A DNA stretch of 11,138 nt from CAYLPT01 sp964385645 (lineage in GTDB: Bacteria > Armatimonadota > Hebobacteria > Hebobacterales > Hebobacteraceae), in NCBI GenBank assembly GCA_964385645.1, contig CAYLPT010000231.1:1-11138 (forward strand). The letters are read 5' to 3'. The translations under genes and the position numbers were made by a program. Under the pieces are notes generated by a model. It was not told the DNA's origin, made no database searches, and saw only the letters and a program-made list of their open reading frames with translations. The first letter of the stretch is position 1. Every line of letters starts with the position of its first letter. This document shows, in pieces, positions 1-6,393 of the stretch.

Positions 1-16
1 AACCCCACCCCACCAC

Positions 17-47
17 GAGGCGGCAGACTCCCCCGGTCTGCCGCCTC
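17..47 (+). terminator. Strong hairpin at left edge, possible terminator of an upstream gene
   Basis: A perfect 12-bp inverted repeat (17-28 with 36-47) encloses a 7-base loop. Only CTTT follows shortly after (51-54), so a classic U-tract is missing. It lies about 115 bases before the rubredoxin gene and probably ends a transcript that enters from outside the window. A role as a structured leader element is also possible. The stem is seen directly; the terminator function is inferred. Confidence 0.4.
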
Positions 48-161
48 ACCTTTGGCCAACCGTTGCGTGACCGCACCCGCCGCAGGGCAGGAGACGCGCT
101 CTCGCCCTGCGAATCTGTGCCCCAGATCGCGGCTGTCACCCCGCGCGTAAGGAGTCTCTCC

Positions 162-326
162 GTGACCAAGTGGAAGTGCACCGCCTGCCCGTACGTCTAC
201 GACCCCGCCGTCGGCGACCCCGAGAACGGCATCCCTCCAGGCACGGCTTGGGAGGATGTTCCGGACGATTGGGTCTGCCCTGTCTGCGGGGTCCCCAAAG
301 ACCTCTTCGAGAAGGTCGAGGACTAG
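162..326 (+). CDS. Rubredoxin
   Basis: This is a 54-residue rubredoxin, a small cytoplasmic one-electron carrier with a single iron held by four cysteines. The two metal-binding knuckles are visible: CTACPYVYDP with Cys6 and Cys9, and CPVCGVPKD with Cys39 and Cys42. The conserved aromatic/Gly-rich core (GIPPGTAWEDVPDDWVCP) and the length are typical of the family. The start is GTG 162: AAGGAG lies at 149-154, 7 bases upstream, and the protein then begins right before the first knuckle. A longer reading from TTG 63 adds an Arg-rich tail unlike any rubredoxin. The stop is 10 bases before the dehydrogenase start, so the two are probably co-transcribed. Rubredoxins often serve oxygen or peroxide detoxification or oxidoreductases; the partner here is unknown. 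Confidence 0.93.
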   Translation: MTKWKCTACPYVYDPAVGDPENGIPPGTAWEDVPDDWVCPVCGVPKDLFEKVED

Positions 327-336
327 GGCGCCGGCC

Positions 337-1362
337 ATGCGCGCGGTGCTCGTCCACGGCCTCCGGGACGTCCGGCTCGCCGACTTGCCCGATCCTGCCC
401 CCGGCCCCGGCGAAGTCCTGGTGCGAGTGCGCTCGGTCACCATCTGCGCCTCCGACGTCCACATCTACGCCGAGGGCAACGTCGGCGGCGTCTCCTGGGA
501 CCGCCCCTTCATCCCTGGCCACGAGGCCGCCGGCCTCGTCGCTGACCCCAACGGCTCCGACCTCGCGCCCGGCACGCCTGTCGTCCTGGACCCCGCCGTC
601 CCCTGCCGCCGATGTGACATGTGCGCCGAGGGCCGCTTCCACCTCTGCCGCAACCTCAAGTTCTGCGACTTGCCCCCGGTGGACGGCGCGATGTGCGACC
701 TCCTGGCCTGGCCGGCCGAGCGCGTGTTCCCTGTCCCCGAGTCTGTGGACCTCGCTGAGGCGCCGCTCATCGAGCCCCTCTGCATCGCCGTGCACGCCCT
801 CGAGCTCACCTCGGTCTCCGGCGCCGCGGTCCTCATCGCCGGCTGTGGCGCCATCGGCCTGTTCACCCTCCAGATGGCCCGCCTCCGCGGAGCGGCGACC
901 ATCATCGCCACCGACCCGATCCCCGAGCGCCTCGCCGTCGCCCGCGCCCTGGGCGCCGCCCATACCGTCCAGGTCGGCCCGCAGGACCCCGTGGGGGAGG
1001 TGATGCGCATCACCGGCGGCCGGGGCGTGGACGTCGCCTTCGAGGCCGCCGGGCCGCTGGAGGCCCTCCAGCAGTGCCTGGCGGCCGTGCGGCCCGCCGG
1101 CGAGGTGGTGGTCATCGGAATCCCGGCCGAGGACGAGTATCGGCTCAGCGCGGCCTCCATGCGCCGACACGAGTTGACCCTGCGTTTCGTGCGCCGCCAG
1201 AACGAGAACTACCCGGAGGCCCTCTCCCTGCTGCGGGCCGGCCGCGTCCAGCTCCGCCCCGTGCTCACCCACCGCTTCCCCGCCGAGCGGGCCGGGGAGG
1301 CGTTCGCGCTCGCGGAGCGAAAGGATGAGGGCGCGATTCGGGTCGCCGTCACCTTCGACTGA
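337..1362 (+). CDS. Zinc-dependent medium-chain alcohol dehydrogenase (sorbitol/threonine dehydrogenase-like)
   Basis: The product is a 341-residue medium-chain dehydrogenase, a usual length for the sorbitol/L-threonine dehydrogenase group. The GroES-like N domain carries catalytic-zinc candidates Cys38 (ICASD), His62-Glu63 (PGHEAAGLV) and Glu146 (LIEPL), and the structural-zinc lobe Cys90, Cys93, Cys96, Cys104. The Rossmann domain has AGCGAIG (168-174) and an acidic Asp193 at the end of the second strand, favouring NAD+ over NADP+. The expected reaction is reversible NAD-linked oxidation of a secondary alcohol of a polyol, sugar or amino acid; the substrate cannot be read from the sequence. 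ATG 337 is chosen because MRAVLVHG matches the family N-terminus; an open reading upstream overlaps rubredoxin. The Shine-Dalgarno site is weak, suggesting coupling to rubredoxin translation. The ribulokinase next door suggests polyol or pentose metabolism. Confidence 0.9.
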   Translation: MRAVLVHGLRDVRLADLPDPAPGPGEVLVRVRSVTICASDVHIYAEGNVGGVSWDRPFIPGHEAAGLVADPNGSDLAPGTPVVLDPAVPCRRCDMCAEGRFHLCRNLKFCDLPPVDGAMCDLLAWPAERVFPVPESVDLAEAPLIEPLCIAVHALELTSVSGAAVLIAGCGAIGLFTLQMARLRGAATIIATDPIPERLAVARALGAAHTVQVGPQDPVGEVMRITGGRGVDVAFEAAGPLEALQQCLAAVRPAGEVVVIGIPAEDEYRLSAASMRRHELTLRFVRRQNENYPEALSLLRAGRVQLRPVLTHRFPAERAGEAFALAERKDEGAIRVAVTFD

Positions 1363-1397
1363 AGCGTCCCCGAATGACAATGAGGAGCGAGGTTCCC

Positions 1398-3053
1398 ATG
1401 CCCGAGCGCAAGCTGGCCCTAGGCCTCGACTTCGGCACCGAGAGCGGACGCGCCGTCCTCGTGGACGTGCACACCGGAGAGGAGGTGGCCTCCGAGGTCC
1501 ACGCGTACCAGGACGGAGTCCTCGATCAGGCCCTCCCGGACGGCACGCCTCTACCCCCCGACTGGGCGCTCCAGAACCCCCGCGACTACATCGAGACCCT
1601 CCGCCACGCCATCCCCGCCGCCCTGTCCGCCTCCCGCGCCCGACCCGAGGAGGTGGTCGGCGTCGGCATTGACTTCACCTCCTGCACCATGCTCCCCACC
1701 GACCGGCAGGGCACCCCCCTCTGCCTCAAGCCCGAGTGGAGCGGCAACCCCCACGCCTGGGTGAAGCTCTGGAAGCACCACGCCGCCCAGCCTGAGGCCG
1801 ACAAGATCAACGAGATCGCCCGCGCCCGCGGCGAGCCCTGGCTCGCTCGCTACGGAGGGAAGTACTCCTCGGAGTGGTTCTGGTCCAAGGTATGGCAGAT
1901 CCTCGACGAGGCGCCGGAGGTGTACGAGGCCGCCGACCGCCTCACCGAGGCCGCCGACTGGATCGTCTGGCAACTCACGGGGCGGGAGACGCGCAACCTC
2001 TGCACCGCCGGCTACAAGGCCATCTACGACAAGCGCGCCGGCTTCGTCAGCGACGAGTTCCTCGCCGCCCTCGACCCCCGCCTCGCCGGCTGCATTGACC
2101 AGAAGATGTCCCGCCAGGTGGCGCCCCTGGGCGAGCGCGCCGGCGGCCTCACCCCCGCCATGGCCGAGCTCACCGGGCTGCGCGAGGGCACCCCGGTGGC
2201 GGTCGCCAATGTGGACGCCCACGTCTCGGTCCCCGCGGCCGGCATCGCCGACGCCGGCAAGATGCTCATGATCATGGGCACCTCCATCTGCCACATGCTG
2301 CTGGGCACCGAGAGCAAGCCCGTCGAGGGCATGTGCGGGGTCGTCGAGGACGGCATCCTGCCCGGGTTCTACGGCTACGAGGCGGGCCAGTCCGGCGCCG
2401 GCGACATCCTCGCCTGGTTCGTCCGCGCCTGGACCCCGGGCGAGCTGGGCGGCCGCAGCGCCCACGAGCACCTGGAGCGGGAGGCGACCAAGCTCAAGCC
2501 CGGCGAGTCCGGCCTGCTGGCCCTCGACTGGTGGAACGGCAACCGCTCGATCCTCGTGGACACCCACCTCTCGGGCCTCCTGCTCGGCGCTACCCTCGAC
2601 ACCACGCCCGCTGAGATGTACCGCGCCCTCATCGAGGCCATCGCCTTCGGCACCCGCGTGATCATCGAGAACTTCGAGAAGTACGGCATCCCCGTCGAGG
2701 AGCTCTACGCCTGCGGCGGCATGCCCGACCGCAACAAGCTGCTCATGCAGATCTTCGCCGATGTCACCGGCCGCTCCATCAAGCTTGCCCGCTCCAAGCA
2801 GGCCTCCGCCCTCGGCTCAGCCATGTTCGGCGCCGTCGCCGCCGGCCGAGAGGGCGGCGGGTACGACACCATCTTCGAGGCCATCCCCCACATGGGCGGC
2901 GTGCGAGACCTAGTGTATGAGCCTGACCCCGGCCGTCACGCCGTCTACAACGAGATCTTCCCGGAGTACGCCGCGCTGCATGACTACTTCGGCCGCGGCG
3001 CCAACGACGTGATGAAGCGCCTCCGCGCCCTCAAGGCCCGCCAGCGAGCCTGA
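1398..3053 (+). CDS. araB: Ribulokinase (AraB-type FGGY kinase)
   Basis: This 551-residue FGGY-family sugar kinase is close in length and motifs to ribulokinases (about 560 residues). Its expected reaction is ATP-dependent phosphorylation of L-ribulose to L-ribulose 5-phosphate in the cytoplasm. Visible elements are the N-terminal phosphate loop GLDFGTESGR (from residue 9), GIDFTSCTMLP (90-100), the WSKVWQI stretch (162-168), the catalytic-base candidate Asp273 in NVDAHVSVPAAG, MGTSICHM (293-300) and the C-terminal ATP-site signatures CGGMPDRNK (439-447) and SKQASALGSAMFGA (466-479). GTESGR and the DAHVS block point to AraB rather than to xylulokinase or glycerol kinase. Start ATG 1398 has GAGGAG 10 bases upstream and a nearer GAGG; an in-frame ATG at 1374 lacks both. 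The gene sits 35 bases after the dehydrogenase and 38 before a sugar isomerase, its likely pathway partner. Confidence 0.9.
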   Translation: MPERKLALGLDFGTESGRAVLVDVHTGEEVASEVHAYQDGVLDQALPDGTPLPPDWALQNPRDYIETLRHAIPAALSASRARPEEVVGVGIDFTSCTMLPTDRQGTPLCLKPEWSGNPHAWVKLWKHHAAQPEADKINEIARARGEPWLARYGGKYSSEWFWSKVWQILDEAPEVYEAADRLTEAADWIVWQLTGRETRNLCTAGYKAIYDKRAGFVSDEFLAALDPRLAGCIDQKMSRQVAPLGERAGGLTPAMAELTGLREGTPVAVANVDAHVSVPAAGIADAGKMLMIMGTSICHMLLGTESKPVEGMCGVVEDGILPGFYGYEAGQSGAGDILAWFVRAWTPGELGGRSAHEHLEREATKLKPGESGLLALDWWNGNRSILVDTHLSGLLLGATLDTTPAEMYRALIEAIAFGTRVIIENFEKYGIPVEELYACGGMPDRNKLLMQIFADVTGRSIKLARSKQASALGSAMFGAVAAGREGGGYDTIFEAIPHMGGVRDLVYEPDPGRHAVYNEIFPEYAALHDYFGRGANDVMKRLRALKARQRA

Positions 3054-3091
3054 GCGCCGGCGCCAGAGATAACCCAGCACAGGAGAGCGAC

Positions 3092-4489
3092 ATGCAGAAG
3101 GTACGCATCGGCTTCATCCCCTCCCACCGCGTCCCCTTCGGCGAGGAGTGGGCCAAGGACATGCGCAAGCGCTGCCTCGCCGCCATGGCCGAGGTGCCCG
3201 GCCTCGAGGTCGTCGTCCCCGACGAGTCCCTCACCGAGAACGGCCTGGTCCGGAACCTCGCCGAGGCCCGCAAGACCGTCCAGCTCTTCAAGGAGCGCGA
3301 CGTCGTCGGCGTCATTCTCGGCGGCATGACCTTCGGCCACGAGACCTCCGCCGTCGGCGGAGTGGTCGCCAACCTCCCCTTCGGCACCCCCGTGCTCCAC
3401 TTCGCCACCAAGGGCAAGGTCGCCGCGGACGGCACCCGGCCCTCCGACTCCTGGTGCGGCCAGTTCATGATCACCTCCGCCCTCCGCCGCCGCGAGATCG
3501 TCTTCGAGCACCTGCCCACCTGCTTCCCCGAGGAGCCGGTGTTCCGCCAGGGCGTCGAGCGCTTCACCCGCGCCTGCGCCGCCCACCAGACTTTCCGCGG
3601 CGCCCGCATCGGCCAGATCGGCGCCCGCCCCGAGGAGTTCGAGTCCGTCTGGTGGGACGAGGCCTCCCTCCAGCGCGACTTCAACCAGACCGTCGTCCCC
3701 ATTGACCTCGCCGATGCCTTCATGCGCCTCGACGCCGTGGCCGCCGATGACCCCGATGTCAAGCGCGTCCAGAAGGAGATCGCCAAGGGCGTCGAGGTTC
3801 CGGCCGAGGCCGGCGAGGCCATGAACACCCTCGCCCGCATGGAGGTCACCCTCAAGCGGCTCGCCGAGGAGAAGGAGCTCAACGCCCTCGCCGTCAACTG
3901 CTGGGAGCAGGTGCAGAAGCGCTATGGCATCTGCGTGTGCTCCGTGCTGGGGCGGCTCACCGACCAGGGCATCCCCTGCGCCTGCGAGGTGGACGTGTAC
4001 GGCGCGGCTACCATGCTCGCCGCGGTGGGCGCCTCCCTGGGCGAGGTCGCGCCCCACTTCATAGACTGGACCGAGCTCCACCCGGAGCAGGAGAACGTCT
4101 GGCTCGCCTGGCACTGCGGCAACGCGCCCCGCAGCACCTGTGGCAGCGACTGCCGGGCCTGCATCATGGAGCACAGCATCCTGCCCCTGCACCCCTCCTG
4201 GGGCACCCTCGAGTTCCAGGAGAAGCCCGGGCCCGTGAGCTGCTGTCGGCTCGTGGAGTACGACGGCTTCTTCACCATGTTCGTGGGCGTCGGCGAGGTC
4301 GTGAACATGCCGCCTAAGGTCCGGGGCTCCTACGGCTGGGTGAAGGTCAACGATGTCATGGACTGGGAGCAGAAGATGGTCGAGCATGGCATCATCCACC
4401 ACGGGGTGATGATCCACGACCCCGCGGTGGCGGACGCGCTCGAGAGCTTCTGCAAGTTCAACGGCATCGAGGTGGTCCGGGGCGCCTAG
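3092..4489 (+). CDS. L-fucose/L-arabinose isomerase family protein (FucI-like)
   Basis: The 465-residue protein resembles the L-fucose isomerase superfamily (COG2407-type): metal-dependent ketol isomerases that interconvert aldoses and ketoses. It opens with a Rossmann-like segment (KVRIGFIPSHR) and has the GGMTFGHET loop (77-85). Likely Mn2+/active-site residues are Glu272 in NCWEQ, Glu299/Asp301 in CEVDVYG and His341 in WHCGN, with a His pair at 436-437. The order Glu, Asp, His fits FucI and AraA, but overall it does not look like classical AraA. AGGAG at 3081-3085 sets ATG 3092. Position directly after ribulokinase suggests that it supplies the ketose, possibly as a stand-in for arabinose isomerase; L-fucose or another sugar is equally possible. 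It is unusually cysteine-rich (16 Cys), including CGSDCRAC at 350-357. Family assignment is confident; substrate is not. Confidence 0.8.
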   Translation: MQKVRIGFIPSHRVPFGEEWAKDMRKRCLAAMAEVPGLEVVVPDESLTENGLVRNLAEARKTVQLFKERDVVGVILGGMTFGHETSAVGGVVANLPFGTPVLHFATKGKVAADGTRPSDSWCGQFMITSALRRREIVFEHLPTCFPEEPVFRQGVERFTRACAAHQTFRGARIGQIGARPEEFESVWWDEASLQRDFNQTVVPIDLADAFMRLDAVAADDPDVKRVQKEIAKGVEVPAEAGEAMNTLARMEVTLKRLAEEKELNALAVNCWEQVQKRYGICVCSVLGRLTDQGIPCACEVDVYGAATMLAAVGASLGEVAPHFIDWTELHPEQENVWLAWHCGNAPRSTCGSDCRACIMEHSILPLHPSWGTLEFQEKPGPVSCCRLVEYDGFFTMFVGVGEVVNMPPKVRGSYGWVKVNDVMDWEQKMVEHGIIHHGVMIHDPAVADALESFCKFNGIEVVRGA

Positions 4490-4520
4490 CGCACCGGGCC
4501 GTTCTGTAGGGCGCGGATGT

Positions 4521-4536
4521 CGGCGCGGCAGCGCCG
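4521..4536 (+). terminator. Short GC hairpin after the isomerase gene
   Basis: A 6-bp perfect inverted repeat, CGGCGC with GCGCCG around a GGCA tetraloop, lies 31 bases after the isomerase stop and just before the tRNA promoter. No T-run follows, so factor-independent termination is doubtful. Position at the end of a gene cluster is the main argument for a terminator. Confidence 0.25.
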
Positions 4537-4557
4537 CATTCGCGCCGCCGCGCCGGC

Positions 4558-4587
4558 TTGTCGGGCCCGGCCGGGCTGTGGTACACT
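4558..4587 (+). promoter_or_regulatory. Sigma70-type promoter of the tRNA-Arg gene
   Basis: TTGTCG (4558-4563) and TACACT (4582-4587) are separated by 18 bases, and TG at 4579-4580 gives an extended -10 (TGgTACACT). Transcription would start near 4594, about ten bases before the mature tRNA. The elements are read directly; activity is inferred. Confidence 0.6.
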
Positions 4588-4603
4588 CACAGATGCCTGC
4601 CGC

Positions 4604-4680
4604 GCGCCAGTAGCTCAGCGGATTAGAGCACCAGACTTCGGATCTGGGGGTCGGGGGTTCGAATCCTCCCTGGCGCGCCA
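4604..4680 (+). tRNA. tRNA-Arg (anticodon TCG)
   Basis: A complete cloverleaf is visible. The 7-bp acceptor stem pairs 4604-4610 with 4670-4676. The D-stem is GCTC/GAGC (4613-4616 and 4626-4629). The anticodon stem is CCAGA/TCTGG (4631-4635 and 4643-4647) with loop CTTCGGA, placing TCG at positions 34-36. The variable loop is GGGTC. The T-stem is GGGGG/CCTCC (one G-U pair) around TTCGAAT. Discriminator G4677 is followed by an encoded CCA (4678-4680). Anticodon UCG reads Arg CGA and, by wobble, CGG. The GGATTA D-loop has an A near position 20, which fits an arginine tRNA. Confidence 0.95.
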
Positions 4681-4803
4681 GGCATAGAGCCCTCCCGCAG
4701 GCCAGGCTGAAGCGTTCCCGCGGCCGCGCCCCAGGGCCTCCTGCCCCAGCCCCGACCACCGCGTCGCGCCTCAAGCCCCGAGACAGCCGCGCCGCACCTT
4801 CGG

Positions 4804-4822
4804 CCGGGCCGAGGCGGCCCGG
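4804..4822. other. Perfect hairpin/dyad just upstream of the leader promoter
   Basis: CCGGGCCG (4804-4811) and CGGCCCGG (4815-4822) form an 8-bp inverted repeat with a 3-base loop, ending 7 bases before the -35 box at 4830. It could end the tRNA transcript (no T-run follows) or be an operator-like site upstream of the promoter. The symmetry is seen; the function is unknown. The rest of the interval after the tRNA (4681-4803) shows no gene. Confidence 0.35.
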
Positions 4823-4829
4823 TACGGGC

Positions 4830-4858
4830 TTGACACAGGCCGCGCGATCTCGTATTCT
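4830..4858 (+). promoter_or_regulatory. Strong sigma70-type promoter for the MgtE-N/CBS - Nramp operon
   Basis: A consensus -35 TTGACA (4830-4835) is followed after exactly 17 bases by TATTCT (4853-4858), five of six matches to the -10 consensus. The predicted start is near 4865. The next translation start in good context is 5101, which leaves a leader of about 235 bases holding a terminator. In GC-rich DNA a match this good is unlikely to be chance. Confidence 0.75.
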
Positions 4859-4864
4859 CTTGGG

Positions 4865-5100
4865 GTATAAGTAGGCGTAGACCAGATGGACCCTTCGTCA
4901 CGTAAACAGGCAGGGGAAGCATCCGAGACGGCGGGAGCGCTTTGCGATCGCCGTCGCCGGGCGCGCGTACGCGGCATCGGGGGCGCCCGCGCCGGGCCGC
5001 TGTGAGCCGGTCGGGGCGCCGCGCCGCCCGTGCAGCCTTCCCCGCCTGGGAAGGCTGTTTTCATTGGCCGGCCGCCCGCCGGCGGAGAGGAGGCGCCGCG
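4865..5100 (+). promoter_or_regulatory. Structured 5' leader, candidate attenuator or metal-sensing riboswitch
   Basis: The leader between the promoter and the MgtE-like gene contains several stem-loops. GACGGCG/CGCCGTC pairs 4927-4933 with 4949-4955. CGGGCGC/GCGCCCG pairs 4958-4964 with 4983-4989. An intrinsic terminator lies at 5033-5061. The segment 4907-4919 can pair with 5037-5048 over 12 bp with only A4912 bulged, and this excludes the terminator stem. A competing helix that could sequester the antiterminator is GATG (4885-4888) plus CTTC (4893-4896) with GAAGCATC (4916-4923). I could not match it to M-box, yybP-ykoY, c-di-GMP, TPP or SAM consensus sequences from memory. Given the downstream genes, Mg2+ or another divalent metal is the obvious ligand guess. 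Alternating pairing is seen; the sensing function is inferred. Confidence 0.6.
5033..5061 (+). terminator. Intrinsic terminator inside the leader, upstream of the MgtE-like gene
   Basis: CAGCCTTCCC (5033-5042) and GGGAAGGCTG (5048-5057) make a perfect 10-bp stem with a 5-base loop, followed at once by TTTT (5058-5061) and then CATT. It ends 26 bases before the AGGAGG ribosome-binding site. It is downstream of a consensus promoter and upstream of that promoter's first gene, so it most likely attenuates transcription rather than ending an upstream unit. Confidence 0.8.
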
Positions 5101-6378
5101 ATGATCTTCTATGCCGAGGCCTACCTCAGCGACCTGCTGCGCATGACCGTCCTCGACCGGGACGGCCGCGCGGTGGGGCGGCTCCGCGATGTCGCCGTCC
5201 GCCCCGGCGACACCTTCCCCCTCGTCACCAAGCTCCTCGTGCGCCGCCGCGGCCAGCGCGACCCCCTCGTCCTCCCCTGGTCCAGCGTCCGCAGCGTCTC
5301 CAGCGAGGCCGTCACCCTCCTGCACCCCCTCGCCGACCTCCCCACCGCCGCCCTCGAGGAGGGGGAGGTGCTGCTCGCCGAGTCGGTGCTGGACCGCCAG
5401 ATCGTGGACGTCCAGGGCCGGCGGGTGGTGCGGGTGAACGACCTCAAGCTGGGCTCGGTGCGGGGCGCCATCCGGCTGGTGGCGGCCTCCGTGGGCACCC
5501 GGGGTCTGCTGCGGCGGCTCAACCTGGAGGGGCTGGCGCTGCGGATCTGGGGGTGGTTCGGCCGGCGGCCTCACGAGCGGCTCATCTCCTGGGAGTACGT
5601 GACCTCCCTCGACGCCTCGGGGCAGTCGGTGAAGCTCGCCCTGGAGCGGGAGAAGCTCAAGCTGCTCCACCCCGCCGACCTCGCCGATATCCTGGGCGAG
5701 CTGTCGGCCCAGGACCGGGCCGCGGTCGTCTCCTCCCTCGATGACGAGACCGCGGCCGCCGCGCTCGAGGAGATGGACTTCGAGCTCCAGCGCTCCGTCA
5801 TCGAGTCCGTCGAGGACGAGAAGGCGGCCGACATCCTCGAGGAGGTGGACCCCGACGACGCGGCCGATTTCGTGGGCGACCTCCCCAAGGAGCGGGCCGA
5901 TCAGCTCCTCGAGCTGATGGAGCCCGAGGAGGCCTCCGACGTCAGGGAGCTGCTCAAGTATCCCGACAAGAGCGCGGGCGGCCTCATGACCCCCGAGTTC
6001 GTCGCCGTGCCCGCCGGCATGACCGCGCAGGAGGCCATCGGCTATCTGCGCCGCGCCGGGGAGGAGGCGGAGACGATCTACTACTGCTACGTGGTGGACC
6101 CGGACAAGCGACTGGTGGGCGTGTTCTCGTTGCGCGACCTGATCGTGGCCCCGCCCACGAGGGTTATTGACGACATCATGACGCGCAAGGTTGTGTCGGT
6201 GACGCCGGACAGCTCGCAGGAGCACACCGCGAGCCTGATGGCCCGCTACAACCTGCTCGCGATCCCGGTGGTGGACGAGGAGCAGCGCCTGATCGGGATC
6301 GTCACGGTGGACGATGCCCTGGAGGCGGTGCTTCCGACCCGGCTCAAGAAGCAGATGCCAAAGGTCTTCGCGCACTAG
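5101..6378 (+). CDS. PRC-barrel / MgtE N-domain / CBS-pair protein without a channel domain
   Basis: This soluble 425-residue protein has two PRC-barrel-like segments (about 5-78 and 90-180), then an MgtE N-type helical domain (about 186-290: HPADLADILGEL, PDDAADFVGDLP, YPDKSAGGLMTPEF) and a CBS pair (about 296-350 and 358-412). In the MgtE Mg2+ channel these two cytoplasmic domains bind Mg2+ and close the pore. Here the protein ends after the second CBS (VLPTRLKKQMPKVFAH) with no transmembrane segment, so it cannot conduct ions itself. AGGAGG at 5088-5093 fixes ATG 5101; an upstream open frame is only leader. The Nramp-type transporter gene follows after 15 bases, so the likely role is a Mg2+- or nucleotide-sensing regulator of that permease. 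Domains are recognised from motifs; the trans-regulatory role is inferred. Confidence 0.85.
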   Translation: MIFYAEAYLSDLLRMTVLDRDGRAVGRLRDVAVRPGDTFPLVTKLLVRRRGQRDPLVLPWSSVRSVSSEAVTLLHPLADLPTAALEEGEVLLAESVLDRQIVDVQGRRVVRVNDLKLGSVRGAIRLVAASVGTRGLLRRLNLEGLALRIWGWFGRRPHERLISWEYVTSLDASGQSVKLALEREKLKLLHPADLADILGELSAQDRAAVVSSLDDETAAAALEEMDFELQRSVIESVEDEKAADILEEVDPDDAADFVGDLPKERADQLLELMEPEEASDVRELLKYPDKSAGGLMTPEFVAVPAGMTAQEAIGYLRRAGEEAETIYYCYVVDPDKRLVGVFSLRDLIVAPPTRVIDDIMTRKVVSVTPDSSQEHTASLMARYNLLAIPVVDEEQRLIGIVTVDDALEAVLPTRLKKQMPKVFAH

Positions 6379-6393
6379 CCCGGGAGGCCCGCT

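Noticed and set aside
136..1380. Long minus-strand open frame (414 codons) over rubredoxin and dehydrogenase
   Set aside because: It is antisense to two proteins with complete metal-binding motifs, has repetitive Gly/Asp/Arg composition, and no recognisable domain.
2984..4774. Long minus-strand open frame (596 codons) over the isomerase and tRNA
   Set aside because: It is antisense to a clear isomerase and has low-complexity Gly/Ala/Glu/His composition typical of shadows in GC-rich DNA. Its N-terminal GGFEPPTPRSEVWCSNPLSYWR-like part is again tRNA complement.
4623..4922. Minus-strand open frame ending in GRIRTPDPQIRSLVL
   Set aside because: This is the well-known spurious peptide made by translating the complement of a tRNA gene; it overlaps the tRNA-Arg and the leader promoter.
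4865..5032. M-box (ykoK) or yybP-ykoY riboswitch
   Set aside because: I looked for the conserved GGTGAGGC-type and GGGGAGTAG-type segments of those classes as I remember them and did not find them, so no known class is claimed.
4942..5100. Upstream extension of the MgtE-like protein
   Set aside because: It would start inside the leader and run through the intrinsic terminator as Arg/Ala-rich sequence; ATG 5101 has a perfect AGGAGG.
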